Below, piece after piece: positions 56,901 through 64,000 of a stretch of 64,000 nucleotides of DNA (the first letter of the stretch is position 1; each line of letters opens with the position of its first letter). The DNA comes from Tremella fuciformis (taxonomy: Eukaryota > Basidiomycota > Tremellomycetes > Tremellales > Tremellaceae), in contig CP136495.1 of the NCBI GenBank assembly GCA_032768795.1, positions 1,180,501-1,244,500 of the forward strand. The letters run 5' to 3'. The translations under genes and the position numbers were made by a program. The notes below the pieces were generated by a model. That model was not told the DNA's origin, did no database searches, and saw nothing but the letters and a program-made list of their open reading frames with translations.

Positions 56901-57892
56901 GCTCGCCCCGGAATACTTGGACGTATATGTATCATCGACGAGAGACTCTGATCCGTTTGGATTTTCAGTTCAGATCTTGGAGCCGTCCTGTACGTCTGGG
57001 CTCCAGCGAAAAGTAAGCTCATGCTGACTAAGAGGCGTCGCTTCGCTTGAGAAGCTCATGTCCGACTTCTCGTTGCATCATCGACAGTCAACTTCGAATG
57101 CGCCGTTGAGCTTTTCGCCCAAGACTGGCGATCTGGTGTCGGCAAAGTTCACGGACGACAATCAATGGTGGGTACCAATATTGTGGCTTAGTATCAGGCT
57201 GATCTCAGGTATCGAGCGAAGGTCAAACGTGCCAGTGCCTTAAAGAAGGAAGCCGTCTTGACATTCATCGATTACGGGAATGAGGAGACGCTTCCGTTCA
57301 GCCGCATCAGGCCTTTGGATGCCAAGTTCAGGACTTTGCCCGGAGCGGCTCGCGAAGCAAGACTAAGGTATGCTTTTGCTGAACGATGGAAGATACAGGG
57401 CTGATGTTCCAGCTTCGTGAAGCTTGTGCCCAAGAGCAGCGAGTACGGACCGGAAGCTTGGCGCCGCTTTGGCAGATTGACTGACGTCTGCTATCTCCTT
57501 CCTGTTTAGGTACAGAGCTGACCACACAGGGCAAGAAGCTTGTAGCAAACGTCGACCAGAGAGAGGGCAATCTGCTCCACCTTCGTCTGATCGATCCGTC
57601 AGACCCCAATGCCGCTGAGGACCCGCTTGCATGCCTGAACGCCGATCTGGTCCGAGAAGGTCAGCTCTTGATGTCATACTGCTGCAATAGGAGACACGCT
57701 GATCAGCAGGCTTGGCAACGATCGACAAGTCGTGTCGCTACCTCAACGCGTACCCGGAAATCGTCAAAAAGTTGCAAGATGGTGAGCTCCGCGTTGGCAC
57801 TGCCTGATAGAGGGAGCTGACAAGCAGCAACTGAGGGAGCCAAGCAGGATCGACTTGGTATCTTCGAGTTTGGAGATGTGAGCGAGGACTAG
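53974..57892 (+). CDS. Tudor-SN protein: tandem staphylococcal-nuclease domains plus Tudor domain (SND1 family)
   Basis: Predicted 941 residues from 25 exons: 53974-53988, 54042-54051, 54103-54175, 54225-54390, 54437-54576, 54616-54718, 54765-54840, 54887-55047, 55090-55259, 55311-55374, 55417-55697, 55742-55906, 55954-56064, 56108-56243, 56287-56365, 56415-56525, 56569-56656, 56700-56793, 56839-56989, 57035-57167, 57209-57367, 57413-57485, 57530-57659, 57710-57781, 57828-57892. Frame holds throughout (2826 nt). SND1 proteins act in RNA decay, stress granules and splicing. Seen: [53 protein letters not shown] and [16 protein letters not shown] Tudor domain ([28 protein letters not shown]) is followed by the C-terminal SN half. 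Exon 2 is 10 nt, and the intron at 56065-56107 requires a GC donor. Confidence 0.93.
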
Positions 57893-58021
57893 GGAGGATG
57901 AAATGTGTCTTCATGTCGTGTCTTCACCATTGCACAACCAACACATAGGATCTACAACCAAAGCAAAGCAAACAAGCAGCACAAGCATGCAAATGTCCCA
58001 GATGCTCAACAGCGACGAAGA

Positions 58022-59437
58022 TCAGGTTTCGGCCTCCTGCGGCAAAGGCGCGTAATGCGTTCCAAGTATTCGTTTCGTGAACTGGCCAAATGTCTCGGTG
58101 GGGGAGATGAAGTCATCAACATCGGGTCTAATGCTCTCAGTTCGTGTCCTGGCACTCTCTACGAGGCAAGTGGCAGATGAGGCTCACTGGAGGAAGAACG
58201 CAAATGTCTCTCGTGAGATACTCCCAATCCCAGTTGAAGTCCCCTCGCCTCGCTCGCCCATCACCCCAGAGACGTAATGAGGAGTTGCGGCGAGCCGGCC
58301 GCCAGTCAAGACCTCCATCGCCTCCCCTATCTGGAACGCCAGGCAGTCGGCGGGTATGTTCACCTTGACCGATCCGCCTTGTCCGCCAGACGGCGAGGTC
58401 CCGCGTGGAAAGATCCAGAGGCCGGCTTCTTTCGATGGCGAGGGTACGATTACAGCCGGCGAGGACGAGGCGTCGAGGTATAGGGCGGACGTGAGGCCTG
58501 TCAGGAGGGAGTGATCGAGGTGCGTCCCGCACAAAGCGTCGGCCGAGTCGGGGTTGGACGATTGAGGAAAGTAATGCAGCAATCGAGCCTGTCTATCAGG
58601 CATACCGTCGCGATTCGGCATCTCTCCAAGAGACATATCTTGTGACATCTTGAACCGGTCAATAAGCGCTCGACGCCTTTGCTTTCCGGGACGTCTGATA
58701 GGTTGGGAGCCACTGGCGGTCAGCAAGGCTCGAGAGCCATTGCCTGCGCTATCCCCTGACTTACCGAATGCCTCGCATGCTCTCGCTAATGCGAGCCCGA
58801 CCTCGAAAATGAACTCGCCAAGTCTCTGAATCAGCCTCAACAACATGATCAGAGTCTGGAGATCGTGAGACACGACGTACGCCTTGAAGGTCGATCTGAA
58901 TTCCTCAAGCCCGTCCTCCTCTGGCCACACGTTTCCGTGATAGTACCTGGACGATCAGCTACCCCCAGTCCCCTCAGCAACTTACTCGGGATGCGCAGCT
59001 CGCTTCTCATCTGACACGTCTGGCGAGTCTGACAGGGGATTGGCATAGTATGACCCTTTGAGCGTATCAGGCCTCTACGCATGAGCTTCGCATACAATGA
59101 ATAAGCATAGCAAGCTCACCCCATTCATTATCTCCTTCCCATGACTCCATCCGAACATGTACTGCACATTCTCCCGCGCGTACTTCTCTCGTACGGCTTC
59201 GGGCAGCGATGCGAATTTGTGGCCTAGGCGAAAGAGCTTCTCTCGCAAGGGGGGAAAGTCTGGTGGCAAGTCTGGTCATGAGCCGCGGCCGGGAGGACGG
59301 AGACGGCGCTCACCAGATACAATTATGACGCCAAGGCAACCGGGCTCTGAACCGAATGCTCGAGATACCTCATCGCGGAGCGCCTGGGGCTTTGACCGTA
59401 ATCTGGCCAAAGAGATTGTGACAATGGGAGAAGCCAT
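58022..59437 (-). CDS. 2-oxoglutarate/Fe(II)-dependent oxygenase (isopenicillin-N-synthase-like fold)
   Basis: Predicted about 381 residues. Exons, in coding order: 59314-59437, 59120-59271, 58986-59074, 58765-58946, 58656-58712, 58188-58623, 58022-58127. Blocks: LGVIIVSD, LPPDFPPLREKLFRL, RPDTLKGSYYANPLSD, ARLLHYFPQ, then the iron ligands in GTHLDHSLLTGL (H-x-D) and GGRLAATPHYV (distal H), and SRETFAFFLQPDVDDFI at the end. This layout is common in fungal dioxygenases of unknown substrate; it is not one of the named secondary-metabolite enzymes as far as I can tell. The 32-nt intron proposed at 58624-58655 is tentative. It is needed because the frame before it and the frame of the ARLLHYFP block differ; another joining is possible. 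The ATG at 59437 is the first plausible start. Confidence 0.82.
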
Positions 59438-60751
59438 CGGATCCCGCTGGAAGCTTGTTGCCTTGATACGTGACTTGGAGCGCCCAGTGTCAGACCAGAA
59501 GGCCAGTCTGCCTTCTGCAGGCGCCCACTCGAGTCGAATCAGATACGAGAATGCGAGAGCGTGCCCGTCTGGAGAGCGAAAGACAACGTCATGAGTAGGG
59601 TCGAATTTCCCGTTTGGGCATTTTGACGAGCTCCCACGCGACTGATTTGCTTGTCAGATACGCGGAACCAATAGACGGTTCAATCTTGCCTACCTTCCAA
59701 TACTAATTGCCATTGAAAAGGAGCGCCCGACAGTCACAGCCGGTGCGCCACCCCAGCGTGGTATGGTCTGGTAAGCCTTTCGGGCCCGAGGTGCTTGTAA
59801 CGTTCCAAAACCGAGCGAGACTTGGGAACACGCGGGATGGGAGGTTCGCGCATCCCGTTGACGGCAGTTCCAACGGCGCCGCATCTCGCTCTTGCTCGTG
59901 CGGTACGGCCGAGTGACACGTCTTTCGCAATGACTGCTACAGTGGTGACTCACCGCCCTCCCTCAAGCCGGAAAGCGCAATTATGCATGCCGGGCCCCGT
60001 TTGACTGGGCCCAGCGTGTGTCAGTCGTTCGATGGGGTGCCTGAACGATGCTGAGTCGCCCCCACCTTCACCCGGGCAGGGCATAGCATGACCCCTCCAA
60101 GGGGCGAAGCAAAGTGTGGGTGGACGGGATCAGACGATGTATGATGGAACGCTGGAGCGCTTTCAGACCAAAACGGAATGAGCAAGGGGTATGTCAGCCC
60201 CCTGACAGACCCCGCAGTGTCCCGCGGCGGGCTTTCGATACGTGATACGTCCAGAGGCCCACTTCGGATGACTTTGTCGAGGCGGAGCGTGGCGAGGTCA
60301 TGGGAATGTTGCTGGTTCTGTGGTTGGCTGACTGAAAGAAGATCTTGGGCCCGTTCGTCATCCCGTCAGCGGAGGGGGATCGGGTCACACGTACACGGAG
60401 AGACGGACGATGTCGCAGGATGACAGATTGAACTGTGTCTCAGAAGTGTCAAAACGTATAAGAAAGTGGAGTGAGTGGAATCCTTCTGCATCGACACCCA
60501 GGTAGTCTTCTCGACAGCCAAGTCCTTCTTGACATCTTCCGACCCCACGATCCTAGTCCAGCTCGCAGCATCTCGCAGATCATCTTCTCAGCGCATCCCA
60601 CCAGCAATCACCAACGAGTGTCTCCTCATTGCAATTAAGCTTAACCCGAATTGGCACTGGCTCACCCGAAAACGTGACGGCGAATCCCACCAGTCACACC
60701 GCAGTGCTCGTTGCTTCCTCGCCGACATTCCACCTCTGTAAGACGCTCCTC
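59438..60751. promoter_or_regulatory. Divergent intergenic region, oxygenase / PASK-like kinase
   Basis: About 1.3 kb. GC-rich patches with GGGCCC palindromes occur near 59991-60012, but I cannot assign them. Open frames here have no domains. Presumed promoters and a long kinase leader. Confidence 0.4.
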
Positions 60752-63700
60752 ATGCCTCGGTCACCGAATTCTCGCAACTCCATTCCCCGTCAATCCACCT
60801 CGTCGTTCTTCTCGCCCAAGAACCTCTTTCGCCCTACGTATCGACACCGAAAGCTGAAGATTGACTTCTTGCCGATGGGCGGTGAAGCGGAGCCTTCGCC
60901 AGCTGCACAACGACCCTCCCCGTACCCGCCGCGGCGACCAGACGCGACCGGTGCTGGTGCCCGCTCCCCTCCTCGAGAATGCCAAGCTGTGAGTATTGAG
61001 GCGGATCACGGCCGAATTGGGACGCTCATCCGTTGGATGAAGGTCAACAGGCTTCTAGACGTGCGTAACGATGAGCACGTCGCTTGGCCCGGCCCCGTGC
61101 TGGGAGTCGCTCCAAAGAACAAAGCCTGTGACGAGACAGAACGAATCGCTTCACCTGGTCATACAGCGTCCTTCCCATACCCCCCAGCGATCGATCCCGC
61201 CGAGGCGGCAATGAACGAGTACATGACGTTCAATGCTGAGTCTCCGTTGCCGGAGACAAGTTGGAATGAGCCAAAGCAATACGAGTCCTTAGCAGGTGAG
61301 TGCTCATTGCGTCAGCCTCGTCTGCTCGTTCGCGCGTATATCTCAAGCTGATCATAAGGGCAACGGGACAAGCGAGACTACCCAAGGACTGCAGATGCGA
61401 GCACAGAGTGCGCCGCGCTCGGGGCGCTGGAGCTGCCTTCACAACCGCAAGACTTCGTGCCGCCTGCCTCGCACAACTTTCGTTCTCTCTCGTTGTCGAC
61501 TCCGAAGGCTTCATCGATTAGCTCACCCTCCGCACGCAAGGGCCGCGACATGTATTTGAAACAGGACCCGACACCGGACCTAGACGGCTCCCGTCCTTCA
61601 CGCACCACGCAGGAACGCACTACCGACTCCGACTGTACACCTGAGTTGCTCAGCTCGTCCATACGACAGGCAAGGCGGGTACGAGTCGCTCCAAATCGCA
61701 TCCAGGATCTTTCGCCAGAACAAGAGATGATTATGACCCCGCCGGCTGTTGGGCATACTGGGAGGCCCGACGTCGTGCGACCTCTCCAGACCCCTTCTAG
61801 CTCCCGGCCTCGCCAGGCACTCGAGTCTCTACGACGTCAATCAGACCCCGCGGTGCCCTCCTCCAAGGGCAAGAGAAGCATCGCGCGGAATAACAGCTTA
61901 GCTCCTCAGGACCTGAGCACCCCGGATGCGCGTCGCAGGCTACAGGTGTCGCCGAATTCCCCAACAAGTCCATTTGGAATCAATGCCCCTTCGCCACGGC
62001 CCATACCGTCTCGGCAGATATCGTGGCGGGAGGCGGAACGGAGGGGCAGTCTGCCATCGACCTTGGCAGCGCCTTTTACTTCGCCACCTCCTCAGGAAGG
62101 TTTCACTTCGCAGGTTCCCGTTCCAGCTATACCAAGCATCTTCCGCACCACTCCTCTGCCTTCGCCGACGGAAGAATCCGGTCCCTCGACGGTACATCCT
62201 TTCCTGTCAACTGGATACCAATTTCCGGCTCCTTCCTCACAGACGTTGTGTGCTCAAGGCTCCCCCAGAACACCCGAGGGACCACTCCCTCTTCGCAATG
62301 CTCGGCTGTGCGCTGAGAATGAGCCCAAAAATGTCCTCCAGCCCCCTGGTCTGAATAACGGGAAAATTCCCGTCTCCCCCGCCGATAGCCTTTTGGACGA
62401 CTATTATATGGACTGCCTGGATGCTCGCTCAGATTCGGACCTGGACAAAGACATCAACGACAGCCCCATGATCTCAACCAAAACGGATGTGGACCATGAC
62501 CCTGCTGTCGACCAGTCACACATTGCCGCGGGAGCTCTCAAAGACCATCGCCTTGTGAAAGCCTTCGAAGAGAAGTACGAGCTTGGGGACGAGCTGGGGT
62601 ACGGTGGCTTCGGTTTCGTCTGCGCTGCCAGGCCTCGGCTCGGTAACGGACTGCTAGGTCCCGAAGTGGCCGTCAAATTCGTCTACAAAGACAAAATGGC
62701 ACCCGAAACCGCTGAATACTATGACGGCTGGCCGGGAGAGCCTTATATCCTCAGCCAATGCGAGCACCCAAACATCGTTCGATTCTTCGATTATTTCGAG
62801 GACGATCGGTTCTTCTACTATGTGAGTGACGAAGAATCCGGGGAGAAATGGAGAGCAAAACGCTCATGACGAGGTAACCGAGCTGCACGGAGACCCCTGG
62901 CAGCCTGGACACACTCTGGACGAGGTCGTCCGGCCATCGCTTGTTGCCACCACAAGAGGCCTAAATAGGCCACAGGAGCTTGTTGCCTCCCCAGCTTCTT
63001 CGATCCCTGGCATGCTGTCTCGACTCGAACAGACGCCGACTACTCCGGGAAAATCGAGCAAGAGCCGGCCGAGGATGGGACGGCGCGCAAGTCATGACTT
63101 GTTCGAGTGCGTGGAGAACCATCGCTTCACCGAAGAGCAAGCACGTCACGTCTTCCTACAGATCGGTGAGTCACTCGGAAGAGTCTCGTGTAGGGAGCGA
63201 CGTACACTGACGTCAGTGTCCGCCGTCGACTACATGCACAACAAAGGCTTTTACCACCGGGATCTGAAAGACGAGAACGTGGTGGTGGACCGAGATTTGA
63301 ATGTTCGTCAAACCACTGTCCTTTCTTGACGTGCCCCTCCTTACCATACAGGTCAAATTGATCGACTTTGGCAGCGCCGTAGCAGAAGATGCGGACGGGG
63401 AACAACAGTATTATGATCAGTTCCGGGGTACAATGTCGTACGCTGCACCAGGTAAGTTGGCTATGATGGTCTGCTCTGCTCCTTCTTGCACAGGGCTGAT
63501 AAATAGAAATTATCAATGGGAGCAGCTATCGTGCTGGCCAAGCCGACATCTGGGCCCTTGGCATCATACTCGCCATACTGCTCACTGGAGCCTCTCCTTT
63601 TGTCAGCCAGGAGGATGCTCGCATGGGCTATATCCGGCTGAAGACGCGGGTCGAGGGGGACGCGCGTCACCTGCTTGGCTGGTGCCTCTCGGCAAACGCT

Positions 63701-63769
63701 GAAAGTCGCCCGACCATTGCTCAAGTGGTCCGCCACCCCTGGTGCCAGGAGATGGGCGTCGCCCTCTGA
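60752..63769 (+). CDS. PASK-like serine/threonine protein kinase with long disordered N-terminus
   Basis: Predicted 915 residues from exons 60752-61295, 61359-62821, 62874-63165, 63217-63302, 63352-63451, 63507-63769. The first 580 residues are Ser/Pro/Arg-rich with no PAS domain that I can see. The kinase domain occupies about 585-910: LGYGGFGFVC (Gly loop), EVAVKFVYKD (Lys), CEHPNIVRFFDYF, YHRDLKDENVVVD, LIDFGSAVAED, GTMSYAAPEII and ADIWALGIILAILLTGASPF. The DFGSA and the YYDQFRGT-type segment resemble PAS kinase (Psk1/2, PASK) and CAMK-like relatives. An insertion of about 65 residues, Pro/Ser/Arg-rich, lies between the hinge (YYVTELHGDPW) and helix D (DLFECVENH). In yeast Psk kinases regulate sugar and glycogen flux; a matching role here is only inferred. 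Confidence 0.85.
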
Positions 63770-64000
63770 CTGGCATCTGACCGGCTTTCCTCCCGCACGT
63801 TCGATCCCGTTGGAAGACCCTGAAACGATGAGCTCGTTGTTGAACCGTGCGCTCGGGCGATATTTTAGCAAGGTGTTTCTTGGTTGCTGTTTGTTTGCGC
63901 AGAGCATAGATCAAGTGGTTTCATTTGCTCGCGTGTTCCCGTACACTGTTGTTGTTTTTGTTCTGGAATGTCATCATGTCTGGTCATTGTTTTCCAGGGT

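Noticed and set aside
59157..59594. 145-codon plus-strand frame opposite the oxygenase N-terminus
   Set aside because: Antisense of a recognisable enzyme; no motif of its own.
59991..60012. GGGCCC-containing palindromic patch as a tRNA or terminator
   Set aside because: No cloverleaf or A/B boxes can be formed; it looks like a local GC-rich palindrome only.

Overview
This is nuclear DNA from a basidiomycete fungus, most likely a tremellomycete yeast (Cryptococcus/Trichosporon relatives). The evidence is GC-rich, tightly packed genes broken by very short GT-AG introns (about 120 inferred, mostly 35-51 nt, usually with a CTGAC-like branch site just before the acceptor). The gene set also fits: a CAP10-type GT90 glycosyltransferase, Mid1, Gcn1, Rpl10, Rpl28, mitochondrial intermediate peptidase and a Tudor-SN nuclease. 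There are no bacterial operons, CRISPR arrays or recognisable transposons. All gene models were spliced by hand. For every multi-exon model the exon lengths sum to an open frame and each junction was chosen to restore a recognisable protein or a paralogue match.

Layout. 1-5.2 kb: a Gin4/Hsl1-type kinase (runs off the left edge) and a PHD-like/chromodomain protein. 5.5-12.7 kb: a GT90 glycosyltransferase and an RRM protein, divergent. 13.2-22.5 kb: a dense housekeeping block with OCT1, RNase P subunit RPP1, an Mtf1-like mitochondrial transcription factor, the CoA enzyme CAB4 and the ribosomal proteins RPL10 and RPL28. 22.9-31.9 kb: the 24-exon gene for Gcn1.

32.5-42.5 kb is the unusual part. 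Four paralogous genes (one inverted, three tandem) encode a cysteine-rich protein family that I do not recognise. Each copy has a tiny first exon, a phase-2 intron and an N-terminal Cys cluster. A disordered linker of very variable length then leads to a C-terminal helical module. The copies are separated by about 1.1-1.9 kb of apparently gene-free DNA, far looser than the rest of the window. It is the best candidate here for an undescribed system.

43.2-64 kb: MID1, a Gln/Met-rich orphan, a secreted double-psi beta-barrel protein, a probable kinetochore Sos7/Kre28-like coiled-coil gene, a DUG3-type amidotransferase divergent from a 25-exon Tudor-SN gene, a 2-oxoglutarate/Fe(II) oxygenase and a PASK-like kinase. 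Several genes contain micro-exons, and three junctions are best explained by GC-AG introns.
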